A DNA stretch of 37,271 nucleotides from positions 1 through 37,271 of the forward strand of contig JADGQZ010000133.1 in NCBI GenBank assembly GCA_017881345.1, in the 5' to 3' direction. Source of the stretch: Myxococcaceae bacterium (GTDB lineage Bacteria; Myxococcota; Myxococcia; Myxococcales; Myxococcaceae). This document shows positions 8,452 to 18,752 of the stretch, piece by piece (positions within the stretch are counted from its first letter, which is position 1; every line of letters starts with the position of its first letter). The notes beneath the pieces are model-generated. The model did not search any database. It saw only the letters and a list, made by a program, of their open reading frames with translations, and was not told where the DNA came from. A program made the position numbers and the translations under genes.

Positions 8452-9266
8452 ACCGGCACCGCGAAGTCGCGAAGCGCCTGGTTGAGCGACGTCTTCCGGT
8501 CGGTGCTCTCCGAGCGCTGCCCGATGACCAGCGCACAGGGAACGTTGTACGTGCCGGCCGGGAACTGCTTCGGGACGCTGCCGGGGATGACCACGCTGCG
8601 GGCAGGCACCCGGCCCTTCCATTCGCGGGGCTCGGGTCCGGTCACGTCGATGATGCGGGTGCTGGCGGTGAGCACGGTGTTGGCCGCGAGCACGGCCTCC
8701 TCCTCGACCAGCACTCCTTCCACCACGATGGCCCGGCTCCCGATGAACGCCCCGTCCTCGATGATCACCGGCCGCGCCCCGGGCGGCTCGAGCACCCCGC
8801 CCAGCCCCACGCCGCCGGAGAGATGCACGCCCTTGCCGACCTGGGCGCACGAGCCGACGGTGGCCCAGGTGTCCACCATGGTCCCCGCACCCACCCGCGC
8901 GCCGATGTTGACGTAGCCCGGCATCACCACCGCGCCCGATTCGATGTGCGCGCCGTAGCGGACCGTGCCCGGCGGCACGACGCGCACGCCCGCCTTCGCC
9001 AGGTCCTTCTTGAGCGGCAGCTTGTCGTGGAACTCGAACGGCCCCACCTCCCAGACCTTCATCTCGGAGATGGCGAAGTAGAGGAGGATGGCCTCCTTCA
9101 GCCAGACGTTCACCGTCCAGCCGGCCTCGCCCTTCTCGGCGATCCGGAGCGAGCCGTCGTCCAGTCCGGCGATCGCCTTCAGCACCGCCTCGCGGTAGGC
9201 GGGCCCGGCGAGCAGCGCCCGGTCGGCGTAGGCGGCGGTGACGAGCGGTTCGAGCAGATGGGTCAC
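8448..9266 (-). CDS. dapD: 2,3,4,5-tetrahydropyridine-2,6-dicarboxylate N-succinyltransferase
   Basis: The 272-residue product transfers succinyl from succinyl-CoA to tetrahydrodipicolinate, the step preceding DapC and DapE. An N-terminal helical domain (about 1-95, GWTVNVWLKEAILLYF) is followed by a left-handed beta-helix of hexapeptide repeats (GAHIESGAVVMPGYVNIGA and onward). The family signature MVDTWATVGSCAQVGKGVHL is intact. The GTG start overlaps the upstream hydrolase stop as GTGA. The longer open frame upstream is antisense noise inside the hydrolase. No dapC aminotransferase is present in the window. Confidence 0.97.
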   Translation of the reverse strand: MTHLLEPLVTAAYADRALLAGPAYREAVLKAIAGLDDGSLRIAEKGEAGWTVNVWLKEAILLYFAISEMKVWEVGPFEFHDKLPLKKDLAKAGVRVVPPGTVRYGAHIESGAVVMPGYVNIGARVGAGTMVDTWATVGSCAQVGKGVHLSGGVGLGGVLEPPGARPVIIEDGAFIGSRAIVVEGVLVEEEAVLAANTVLTASTRIIDVTGPEPREWKGRVPARSVVIPGSVPKQFPAGTYNVPCALVIGQRSESTDRKTSLNQALRDFAVPV

Positions 9267-10150
9267 GGAGCCTCCGGCATCCCGGCCAGCCGGCGGATGC
9301 TGCGGGCGATGATCTCCGGGACCTCCTCCTGGAGGAAGTGCCCGGCGTCGGTTTCGGTGACCCGCGCCCGCGGAAGCTGCTCGGCGTGCCGGCGGAGCGC
9401 CCGGCCGAGGATGGGGTCCTTGCATCCCCAGACCAGCTCCATCGGTCCGGGAAAGGCCCGCACCCACGCGTCGACCTGGGTGAGGCCGGGGACGCTGGGG
9501 TGCGCGGGCGAGTCCGGCACCATGCGCGCCAGCCCGAGCGGCGCGGCGCGGTCCACCAGCCGGCGAAAGGGCCAGCGGTACGCCCGGGCCACGTCGCCGG
9601 CGATGGAGCGCCGGTCGCCCTGGGCGCGATCGAGCGAGCGGAGCGGGAATCCGAGGCCCCGGAACAGCAGCGGCGCGAGCAGGCGGGTGCGCGCGAGTCG
9701 GTGGAAGCGTGTGCCGCGGAATCGCTCCGGCAGCAGGACCGCCGTGTTCAGCAGGCACACCGCGGACACCCGCACCGAGGCAGCACGGGCGGCGGCGAGC
9801 AGCCCGATGGGTCCGCCCCAGTCCTGCACGACGAGGATCGGGTCGACGAGCCGCCGTGCCTCCATCCAGGAGGCGAGAGCGGTCGCGTGCCGATCGAGCG
9901 TGTGCCAGGCGACGCTCCGGGGCTTCGAGCTCCGGCCGCAGCCGATCAGATCCGGCGCGAGGACCCGCACCCGCTGCCCCTCGAGGGCGGACACGACCCG
10001 CCGCCAGAGAAAGCTCCAGGTCGGGTTTCCGTGGATGCAGACCACGTCACGCCCGCGTCCTGCCTCCACCCAGGCCATCGTTCCCCCCGGCACCCTGTCC
10101 AGGCCCGGAGGATACGGAAACTGCGCGGAGAGCCACCGGGGTTCGTTCAT
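9263..10150 (-). CDS. Alpha/beta hydrolase of the haloalkane dehalogenase-like family
   Basis: The 295-residue product has the oxyanion motif HGNPTWSFLWR and the nucleophile elbow VVQDWGGPIG, with Asp as nucleophile. The catalytic His lies in DAGHFLQEE near the C-terminus. Asp rather than Ser fits haloalkane dehalogenases, epoxide hydrolases and the related OleB beta-lactone decarboxylases, and I cannot separate these by eye. The cap domain at about 140-220 is Arg-rich. It is the first gene of a coupled operon with dapD and dapE but has no known role in lysine synthesis, so the link may be only transcriptional. The start is 19 bases from the divergent glycosyltransferase. Confidence 0.88.
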   Translation of the reverse strand: MNEPRWLSAQFPYPPGLDRVPGGTMAWVEAGRGRDVVCIHGNPTWSFLWRRVVSALEGQRVRVLAPDLIGCGRSSKPRSVAWHTLDRHATALASWMEARRLVDPILVVQDWGGPIGLLAAARAASVRVSAVCLLNTAVLLPERFRGTRFHRLARTRLLAPLLFRGLGFPLRSLDRAQGDRRSIAGDVARAYRWPFRRLVDRAAPLGLARMVPDSPAHPSVPGLTQVDAWVRAFPGPMELVWGCKDPILGRALRRHAEQLPRARVTETDAGHFLQEEVPEIIARSIRRLAGMPEAP

Positions 10151-10169
10151 CTGCTAAGGGGGGCGACCG

Positions 10170-10889
10170 ATGATTTCGCTGGTCATCCCCGTTTACAACG
10201 AGAAGACGTCGCTGGAGGAGCTGCTCCGGCGGGTGGTGGCCGTGGACATGCCCAAGGAGCTGGTCGTCGTGGACCACTGCTCCACCGACGGGAGCCGGGA
10301 GATCTTGCTGGCGCTCGCCGAGCGTGGGCTCGCCGGTCTCCATGGGGCACGCCCGGTGAACGAGAACCGCCTCCGGGTCCTCTTCCAGGAGACGAACCAG
10401 GGCAAGGGCGCGGCGCTCCGGCGCGGCTTCGCCGCGACCACCGGGACCGTGGTGGTGGTGCAGGACGCCGACCTGGAGTACGACCCGCGCGAGATTCCGC
10501 GGCTGGTCGCCCCCATCGAGGACGGGCACGCCGACGTCGTCTACGGCAGCCGCTTCATCGGCGACACGCGCCGGGTGCTCTACTACTGGCACGCGGTCGT
10601 GAACTGGGGGCTCACCACGCTCTCCAACATGAGCTCGGGGCTGAACCTCACGGACATGGAGACCTGCTACAAGGCCTTCCGCCGCGAGCTCATCCAGTCC
10701 ATCTCCATCGAGGAGGACCGCTTCGGATTCGAGCCGGAGATCACCGCGAAGGTGGCCCGCGCGGGCGCCCGCGTCTACGAGGTGCCCATCAGCTACCACG
10801 GGCGTACGTACGAGGAAGGCAAGAAGATCGGCTGGAAGGACGGCTTCCGCGCCCTCTACGCCATCGCCAAGTACTCCCTGAAGCGGTGA
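10170..10889 (+). CDS. Family 2 glycosyltransferase, dolichyl-phosphate mannosyltransferase-like
   Basis: The 239-residue product has the GT-A fold start ISLVIPVYNEKTSLEELL and the DxD-like metal motif in VVQDADLEYDP. Further GT2 landmarks are DVVYGSRF and TDMETCYKAFRR, the latter typical of DPM1-like polyprenyl-phosphate sugar transferases. No C-terminal membrane segment is present, unlike GtrB or ArnC relatives, so the enzyme is probably peripheral on the inner membrane. The usual DDCSTDGT is DHCSTDGS here. A purine-rich AAGGGGGG sits just before the ATG. It probably charges a lipid carrier with a sugar, but the sugar is unknown. Confidence 0.93.
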   Translation: MISLVIPVYNEKTSLEELLRRVVAVDMPKELVVVDHCSTDGSREILLALAERGLAGLHGARPVNENRLRVLFQETNQGKGAALRRGFAATTGTVVVVQDADLEYDPREIPRLVAPIEDGHADVVYGSRFIGDTRRVLYYWHAVVNWGLTTLSNMSSGLNLTDMETCYKAFRRELIQSISIEEDRFGFEPEITAKVARAGARVYEVPISYHGRTYEEGKKIGWKDGFRALYAIAKYSLKR

Positions 10890-10890
10890 G

Positions 10891-10968
10891 CTAGAAGCGG
10901 ACCACGACCGAGTCGGCGGACCGGCTCGCGGGCCCGTGGTAGACGGCCTCGCCACGGTGCAGTTCCAT
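10891..10968 (-). CDS. Candidate 25-residue small protein downstream of the M16 pair
   Basis: An ATG-to-TAG frame encodes MELHRGEAVYHGPASRSADS followed by VVVRF. It is preceded by a strong Shine-Dalgarno, GGGAGGAG, whose end lies about 4 bases before the ATG. It begins 28 bases after the M16 stop on the same strand and ends 1 base after the convergent glycosyltransferase stop. There is no signal peptide or membrane helix, and the peptide is polar and basic. Nothing identifies a function. The ribosome site and position make it more than a random frame, but conservation cannot be judged from one sequence. Confidence 0.4.
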   Translation of the reverse strand: MELHRGEAVYHGPASRSADSVVVRF

Positions 10969-10996
10969 CTCGCTCCTCCCTCGACCCCTCGTCGAC

Positions 10997-12510
10997 TCAG
11001 CGCGCGGCGGGCACCGGTGGCGGTGCGGCCACCTTGCCCGGGTCCTTGGCCTCGGCGGTGCGATCCACCACCGGTCCGAGCTGCAGCCCCGCCAGACCGG
11101 CCTGATCCTTCCCTGGTCCGACCACCACGACCGGCAGCTTCGCCGGGCTCAGGTAGGCCCGGGCGACCCGCGCCACCTCGTCCCGTCCGAGTGCCTGCAG
11201 CCGTGCCGGCAAGGTGGCGTACCAGTCCAGTGGACGCCCGAGGTTCGACAGGGTGACGAACGTGCTCGCCACCGCGTCGTTGGTCTCCAGCACCGAGGGG
11301 AGCGACTGGAGGATCCCCTCCTTGGCCTCCGACAGCTCGGCGTCGGTGATGTCCCCGCCGGAGTACCGCGTGAGCTCGGCCTCGATGTCCTTCAGCGAGT
11401 CCACCGTGTGCGCTGCGACGACGGACCCGCGCACCTGGAACACTCCGGTGCGCTTGTTGAAACCCACCGCGCTGCCCATCCCGTACGTCCACCCGCGCAC
11501 CTCGCGGAGCTGGTGATTCAGCCTGCTGGTGAACATCCCCCCGAGCGCGACGTTCGCGGTGCTGAGCGCGAGCGCGTCCGGGTGGGTGGCGGGGATGGTG
11601 CGGGTGGCGAGCGCGAGCTGGCTCTGCGTGCCCTCCGGCATGTCCACCGTGACGACGGTCCGGACCCCCTCCCTGGGGAAGGGCGGCAGGCGGGATGGCG
11701 GGAGCGCCCTGGGCCGCCAGGCGCCAAACCGCTCGGCGAGGAGCATGAGGATGGTGGACGGCTCGAAGTCGCCCGACACCGAGAGCAGCGCGTTGTTCGG
11801 GCGGAAGTAGGTGTCATGGAAGCGGACCAGGTCCTGCCGGCGAATGGCGCGGACCGACTCCATGGTGCCGCCCGCGGGCTGCCCCCACGGATGCTTCGGG
11901 CCATAGAGCAGCCGCGCTACCTCGTCGCTGGCCAGCGCACCGGGGCTGCCCCGTCGCTGCTGCAGTCCGGTGAGCGTGATGCCGCGCACCCGCTCGACGT
12001 CCGCCGGGCGGAAGGCGGGGTTCAGCGCCACGTCCGCCAGGAGATCCAGGGCGGAGGCGAGGGTCTCGGTCAGACAGTTGAGGTGGATGCGGATCCCGTC
12101 GAGGCCCGGGCTCACGCTGAGCGAGGCGGCGAGGTCCTCCAGCTGCTCGGCGAGCTGCTGGTTGGTGCGGGTGCGCGTTCCCTCGTCGAGCGCCGCGGCC
12201 ACGAAGTCGGCCAGGCCGGGACGGTCTGGCGGGTCCCCGTCCACGCCGGTCCGGATGAACAGCTCGACCACCACCACGGGGACGGCGTGGTTCTCCCGGA
12301 GCAGGACGGGAAGTCGGTTGGGGAGTCCCCTCTGCACGGGCACCGGGGCGCGGAACGGGGGAACGGCGGCGAGGGGCGGCGGCCGGGTGTCCCGCCACGC
12401 GTCCACCGGGGGCGCCTTGGTGGACACCGCCGGTGTTGGGGTCGTCGCCGGCCGGCTCGACGCGCAGCCCAGCGCGAGGAGGACGATCCCCAGCGTCGAG
12501 AGAGGCCGGC

Positions 12511-12514
<4 letters not shown>
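10997..12514 (-). CDS. M16 family peptidase-like lipoprotein, inactive subunit
   Basis: The 505-residue product starts with a lipoprotein signal (LSTLGIVLLALGCASS, lipobox LALGC). It then has two M16 half-barrels: an N-terminal domain at about 55-260 and a C-terminal domain at about 275-470. Where the zinc motif HxxEH should be, the sequence reads RPGLADFVAAALDEG, so metal ligands are missing. The substrate-binding Arg/Tyr region LREVRGWTYGMGS is retained. This is the non-catalytic partner of two-gene M16 proteases. The ATG overlaps the stop of the active subunit by 4 bases (ATGA). The two probably form a heterodimer acting on exported peptides in the periplasm. The longer open frame upstream is antisense inside the partner gene. 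Confidence 0.93.
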
Positions 12515-15133
<2,619 letters not shown>

Positions 15134-15216
15134 GCGGCCGGACCGTCACCGGCTGGACCGCTCGCACCTCCGGCCAGTTCGCGACGGGGTGCCGCACGGC
15201 CTAGGGTCCGGAGCGG

Positions 15217-15792
15217 ATGGAGGCCTCCGGGACGCTGCTCACGAGCCTGCTCACCGGCCTCGGCCTCGCCGGCGCCGCGGGACTGAACGCGTACATCCCG
15301 CTGCTCGGGGTGGCGCTCCTCGGACGCGCACACCTGATCACGCTGTCATCCCCCTTCGACACGCTGATGCACCCGCTGGTCATCGGGGTGCTCGTGCTGC
15401 TGCTCGCGCTCGAGGTGGTGGTCGACAAGGTCCCCGGGGCAGACCACGTGAACGACGTGGCCCAGACCTTCGTCCGTCCGGCGGCGGGCGCGGTGCTCTT
15501 CCTCGGCGGCAGCGGGGCCGCGGGGCACGTGCCACCGCTGGTGCTGCTCATCGCGGGGCTGGTCACCGCCTTCGGCGTCCATGCGACCAAGGCGGCCGTC
15601 CGCCCGGCGGTCAACGTGGCGACGCTGGGCGTCGGCGCGCCGGTGCTGTCCCTGGTGGAGGATGGGATCTCGGCGGTGACGACGGTGGTGGCGGTCCTCG
15701 TCCCCCTGCTCGTCGTCCTGCTCCTGGCGGCCCTTCTCTGGGTGGGCCTGCGCTTCGCCCGCCGGCGTCGGAGCGAGCCACCTCGGGTCTGA
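15217..15792 (+). CDS. DUF4126 family membrane protein
   Basis: The 191-residue product has about five hydrophobic segments, starting with LLTGLGLAGAAGLNAYIPLL, whose 'GLNAYIPLL' element is typical of DUF4126. The segment KVPGADHVNDVAQTFVRPAAGA lies between membrane helices, and the protein ends in a basic tail (RFARRRRSE). A GGAG-containing ribosome site precedes the ATG. The family has no established function. It follows mreB by 83 bases on the same strand and may be co-transcribed with it. Confidence 0.88.
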   Translation: MEASGTLLTSLLTGLGLAGAAGLNAYIPLLGVALLGRAHLITLSSPFDTLMHPLVIGVLVLLLALEVVVDKVPGADHVNDVAQTFVRPAAGAVLFLGGSGAAGHVPPLVLLIAGLVTAFGVHATKAAVRPAVNVATLGVGAPVLSLVEDGISAVTTVVAVLVPLLVVLLLAALLWVGLRFARRRRSEPPRV

Positions 15793-15804
15793 CGGGAGAG
15801 CCCA

Positions 15805-15841
15805 GGGACACGGCGGCCCAGGACGAGCGTCGCCGTGCCCC
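15805..15841. terminator. Stem-loop between convergent genes, candidate bidirectional terminator
   Basis: CACGGCG pairs with CGCCGTG across a 15-base loop. One mismatch then leads to three more outer G-C pairs (GGG/CCC). The stem lies exactly in the 64-base gap between the DUF4126 gene and the cupin gene that converge here. No T tract follows, as is common in very GC-rich genomes. Confidence 0.4.
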
Positions 15842-15856
15842 GGGTGCCAGGGACGC

Positions 15857-16300
15857 CTACTTCGCCGCGGTCTTCTCCGGCACGACGTCCCACTTCCCGT
15901 GGGCGTCGACGAAGAGGATGCAGCCGGCCGGGTCGGTGCACTTCGTCGTGTGCTGCTTCTTTCCCGTGTAAGAGAAGTACGAGCCCGAGGGCATGGTCAC
16001 GTCCTGACCGTCGACGTTCTGGACCAGTGTCCCCGATACCACCACCGAGAAGTGATCCGCCGTGTGGTGGTGCATCCCCACCGAGAAGCCCGACGGAAGC
16101 TTGACGAAGAACTTGGCGGCCCCCTTCTTCGGGTCACCGGCCACCGCGGCGTACTGCACGCCCGGCGTCTCCGGCCCGGCGTCCGTCCACTTCAGGTCGC
16201 CTACCGGGACGTTGACCGACTTCCCTCCGCCCTTCGCCTCGACCACCCACGGGAGCAACGCTGCTGCGGCCAGGGCCACGACTGCGATCGTCTTGCGCAC
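15857..16300 (-). CDS. Exported cupin-domain protein
   Basis: The 147-residue product starts at a GTG with GGGGAG upstream and a signal peptide (KTIAVVALAAAALLPWVVEA). The cupin barrel carries the metal-binding cluster GMHHHTADHFSVVVSGTLVQ and a later His in GKKQHTTKCTDPAGC, matching the two cupin motifs, so it probably binds one metal ion. Two Cys near the end could form a disulfide in the periplasm. Relatives are generic DUF4437-like cupins of unknown substrate. The frame extends further upstream, but that part precedes the ribosome site and signal peptide. Confidence 0.88.
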   Translation of the reverse strand: MRKTIAVVALAAAALLPWVVEAKGGGKSVNVPVGDLKWTDAGPETPGVQYAAVAGDPKKGAAKFFVKLPSGFSVGMHHHTADHFSVVVSGTLVQNVDGQDVTMPSGSYFSYTGKKQHTTKCTDPAGCILFVDAHGKWDVVPEKTAAK

Positions 16301-16406
16301 TGAAGATCTCCCCTCTGGCGCCGCCCCCCGCGGGCGCGTCCATGCCGGCACGACGCCGGCCGCCAGTACCCTAGCCCGCGTCACTCCTGGAGGGTCGCCG
16401 AATCAC

Positions 16407-17501
16407 TCACCAGAGCATGTCTTGGTCCTCGGTGACGCCGGGGAGCTGCCCGAGGGGGATCTCCCGACCCCGGAAGCGCAGCCTCCCGGTGAAGAGGCCA
16501 AGCGGCTGCACGAAGCGGCTCCGCAGGACGCGCAGGTTGCGGACGTCGCGGTGCGCGTGCAGGGGCCGGAAGGTCACCTGGACCGTCCCGTCGTCGGTGG
16601 AGATCTGCCACGGGTCGAGCGGGTCGGCCGCGTTGAACCGGAACGTCGCCGGGCCGACGGGCTGGAGCTGGTCTCCCAGGAAGAGCACGTTCTCGCCCGG
16701 GCTTCCCTCGGCGACGGCGTTGAAGCCGGCCACGAGGTTGAAGCCGAGCGCTGTGCCGTCCTCGAGGCGACCGCAGCCCATGGCCCAGCGCCAGCGGGTG
16801 TGCCGGGCCAGGAAACCGTGGGTCGAGTCGAGGCCCACGACGCCGCCGTCGAGCGCGTACCGCCGCCGGCCCAGCTCGAGGCGGCCCGAGGCGAGCAGGC
16901 CCACCGACTTCTGGGTCACGTTCACCCCGTCGCGCCCCAGCGCCGAGGCCTTCGGGCCGTCCGCGCTCTCGCTGCCGGGGACCGGGGCGATGAGGACGAG
17001 CGGTGGTGGTGCGCCGGACACCAGCGCCTCTCCCTCGAACGTCACCCGGCCGCTCCTCGGGCGCCGCAGCGCGGAGATCTCCACCGAGTGACGGTATCGA
17101 TCCGAGTCCTTGGGCCGGGCGAACCGGAACCGCGCCCCGGGCATGCGGAAACCGGCGGAGAGCCCGCGCGACATCGCGTCCGAGACGGTGCTCAGGGGTG
17201 CGGGGGGCCCGAGCAGCGTGATGTCGACCAGGGGCTGCTTCTCGCGCAGGTCGAGCGCGGCGAAGAAGGCGTTCGAGGCGTAGCCCATCTCGGCGACGGC
17301 CATGACGGCCACCACCTCGGGCGTGGTGTAGAGCGCGTAGTGCCAGCGCTTCCGACGGAGCCGCCGAGCCCATGGGGGAAGGGCGTGCGGCGGTGCGAGC
17401 CGGCCGAGGTCCACCGGACCCAGCTCGCCCGCATAGGCGCCGAAGCGCGGCAACCCATCCGGTCCGGGTACCTCGGCGGGCGCTGGAGAGAGAGCGAGCA
17501 T
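16407..17501 (-). CDS. DUF2804 family protein
   Basis: The 364-residue product has no signal peptide or membrane helix. Recognisable stretches are KRWHYALYTTPEVVAVMAV near the N-terminus and a C-terminal half with THGFLARHTRWRWAMGCG, GFNLVAGFNAV and DPWQISTDDGTVQVTF. These fit the beta-rich DUF2804 family, whose role is not established. I chose the ATG giving MLALSPAPAEVPG, with a longer alternative 33 codons upstream that would overlap the promoter region of the divergent PEBP gene. Separated from the cupin gene by 106 bases on the same strand. Confidence 0.82.
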   Translation of the reverse strand: MLALSPAPAEVPGPDGLPRFGAYAGELGPVDLGRLAPPHALPPWARRLRRKRWHYALYTTPEVVAVMAVAEMGYASNAFFAALDLREKQPLVDITLLGPPAPLSTVSDAMSRGLSAGFRMPGARFRFARPKDSDRYRHSVEISALRRPRSGRVTFEGEALVSGAPPPLVLIAPVPGSESADGPKASALGRDGVNVTQKSVGLLASGRLELGRRRYALDGGVVGLDSTHGFLARHTRWRWAMGCGRLEDGTALGFNLVAGFNAVAEGSPGENVLFLGDQLQPVGPATFRFNAADPLDPWQISTDDGTVQVTFRPLHAHRDVRNLRVLRSRFVQPLGLFTGRLRFRGREIPLGQLPGVTEDQDMLW

Positions 17502-17602
17502 GCGGAGGTCCGGCGGCGTAGTGTGGCACGCCCGGGCACCAGCCGGCGGACCGTGCGCATCACGCCATCGCTGCACACCGTGGTCGGCGAGGAGGAACAT
17601 AC

Positions 17603-18103
17603 ATGGCCAACCCCGCTCCGTTGAAGGTCCACAGCCAGGTCGTCCAGGAAGGAAAGCCCATCCCGATGAGCGCGGTGCACACCAGCGCCGGGGGGGAGAA
17701 CATCAGCCCCGATCTCGCCTGGGACGCTCCGCCGACCGGGACGCGCAGCCTGGCCGTCACCTGCTACGACCCGGACGCGCCCACCACCGTGGGCTTCAGT
17801 CACTGGATCCTCTTCAATCTCTTTCCCGAGCTGCGGGCGCTCCCTGCCGGCGCGGGGGCTCCGGGCAGCGTGCCGATCGGCGCCGTCCTCGGGTTCACCG
17901 ACTACGGTGAGAGCGCGTACGGCGGCATGGCTCCTCCTCCGGGAGACCCGGCGCACCGGTACCAGTTCACGGTGTACGCGCTCGACGTCCCCCAGCTCCC
18001 GGGCGCGAACGGGACGACCACCTACGCGAAGTTTCGCTTCATGATACGCGGGCACGTGCTCGCCCAGGGCACGCTGACCGGTCTCTTCGGGCGAAAGGGC
18101 TGA
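17603..18103 (+). CDS. YbhB/YbcL family Raf kinase inhibitor-like (PEBP) protein
   Basis: The 166-residue product matches bacterial phosphatidylethanolamine-binding proteins. It has the anion-pocket motif CYDPDAPT, the FSHWILFN strand, the GxxxYGG loop (ESAYGGMAPP) and the terminal GHVLAQGTLTGLFGR. There is no signal peptide, so it is cytoplasmic. The ligand in bacteria is not well established. The gene is divergent from the DUF2804 gene and is followed after 14 bases by a DUF1622 gene, so a short operon is likely. Confidence 0.95.
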   Translation: MANPAPLKVHSQVVQEGKPIPMSAVHTSAGGENISPDLAWDAPPTGTRSLAVTCYDPDAPTTVGFSHWILFNLFPELRALPAGAGAPGSVPIGAVLGFTDYGESAYGGMAPPPGDPAHRYQFTVYALDVPQLPGANGTTTYAKFRFMIRGHVLAQGTLTGLFGRKG

Positions 18104-18117
18104 CGGCCAGAGAAAGC

Positions 18118-18483
18118 GTGTCGCACTTCCTCCCGGAGGAGTGGCTGCGCGAGGCGGTGGGCCTCATGGTGCGCCTCGCCGAGGCTGGCGCGGCGCTGGT
18201 CATCTTCTCGGGGGTCGTGCTGGCGTTCGTCGGATTTCTCCGGATCGGGTTTCATCCGGCGCCCGATGCGTTCAACGCCGTGCGGCTCCGGCTGGCGCGC
18301 TTCCTGGCGCTGGGGCTCGAGTTCCAGCTCGCCTCGGACCTGCTCCGGACGGCGGTGGCCCCGAGCTTCGAGGAGATCGGCAAGCTGGCGGCGGTGGCGG
18401 CGATCCGGACCGGTCTGAACTGGTTCCTCGCCCGGGAGATGCGCGAGGAACAGCCGCAGGTCGCGGCAGAGGCCCCACGGTGA
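18118..18483 (+). CDS. DUF1622 family membrane protein
   Basis: The 121-residue product has two or three hydrophobic helices: VRLAEAGAALVIFSGVVLAFVGFL, a central RLARFLALGLEFQLASDLLRTAV, and AAVAAIRTGLNWFLAREM. The middle segment with 'LALGLEFQLASDLL' is typical of DUF1622. GTG start. The stop overlaps the next gene's GTG start by 4 bases, and the next product repeats the same helix pattern, so the two are probably subunits of one membrane complex. Function unknown. Confidence 0.88.
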   Translation: MSHFLPEEWLREAVGLMVRLAEAGAALVIFSGVVLAFVGFLRIGFHPAPDAFNAVRLRLARFLALGLEFQLASDLLRTAVAPSFEEIGKLAAVAAIRTGLNWFLAREMREEQPQVAAEAPR

Positions 18484-18722
18484 ACGAGGTGCTCGGCGCG
18501 GCCGCGCAGGCCGTGACCGCGGCGGGCCTCCTGACGCTCCTCGCCGCGCCGGTCCACGGCCTCAACGCGTCGCTGCGGCTGGCGCTCGAGTTCTGGCTGG
18601 CGGCGGAGCTGCTGCGCCTCTCGGCCCAGCCGAGCTGGTCGGCGCTCGGAGTGGCGGCAGTCATCGTCGGCATTCGGCGCTTGGTGCAGGTCGGCAACCC
18701 ATTCACCAGGGCGCCGGGGTAA
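18480..18722 (+). CDS. Short DUF1622-like membrane protein, partner of the preceding gene
   Basis: The 80-residue product begins at a GTG that forms a GTGA overlap with the previous stop. It contains LNASLRLALEFWLAAELLRL and AALGVAAVIVGIRRLVQ-like hydrophobic segments. These mirror the central and last helices of the preceding DUF1622 protein (LGLEFQLASDLLR and AAIRTGLNWFL), so it looks like a shortened paralogue lacking the first helix. Translational coupling suggests a fixed-ratio hetero-oligomer. The start is set by the overlap; the open frame upstream is a shadow. Confidence 0.75.
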   Translation: MNEVLGAAAQAVTAAGLLTLLAAPVHGLNASLRLALEFWLAAELLRLSAQPSWSALGVAAVIVGIRRLVQVGNPFTRAPG

Positions 18723-18752
18723 AGACCCGGAGCGCCCCGTTCACCGCCGCGC

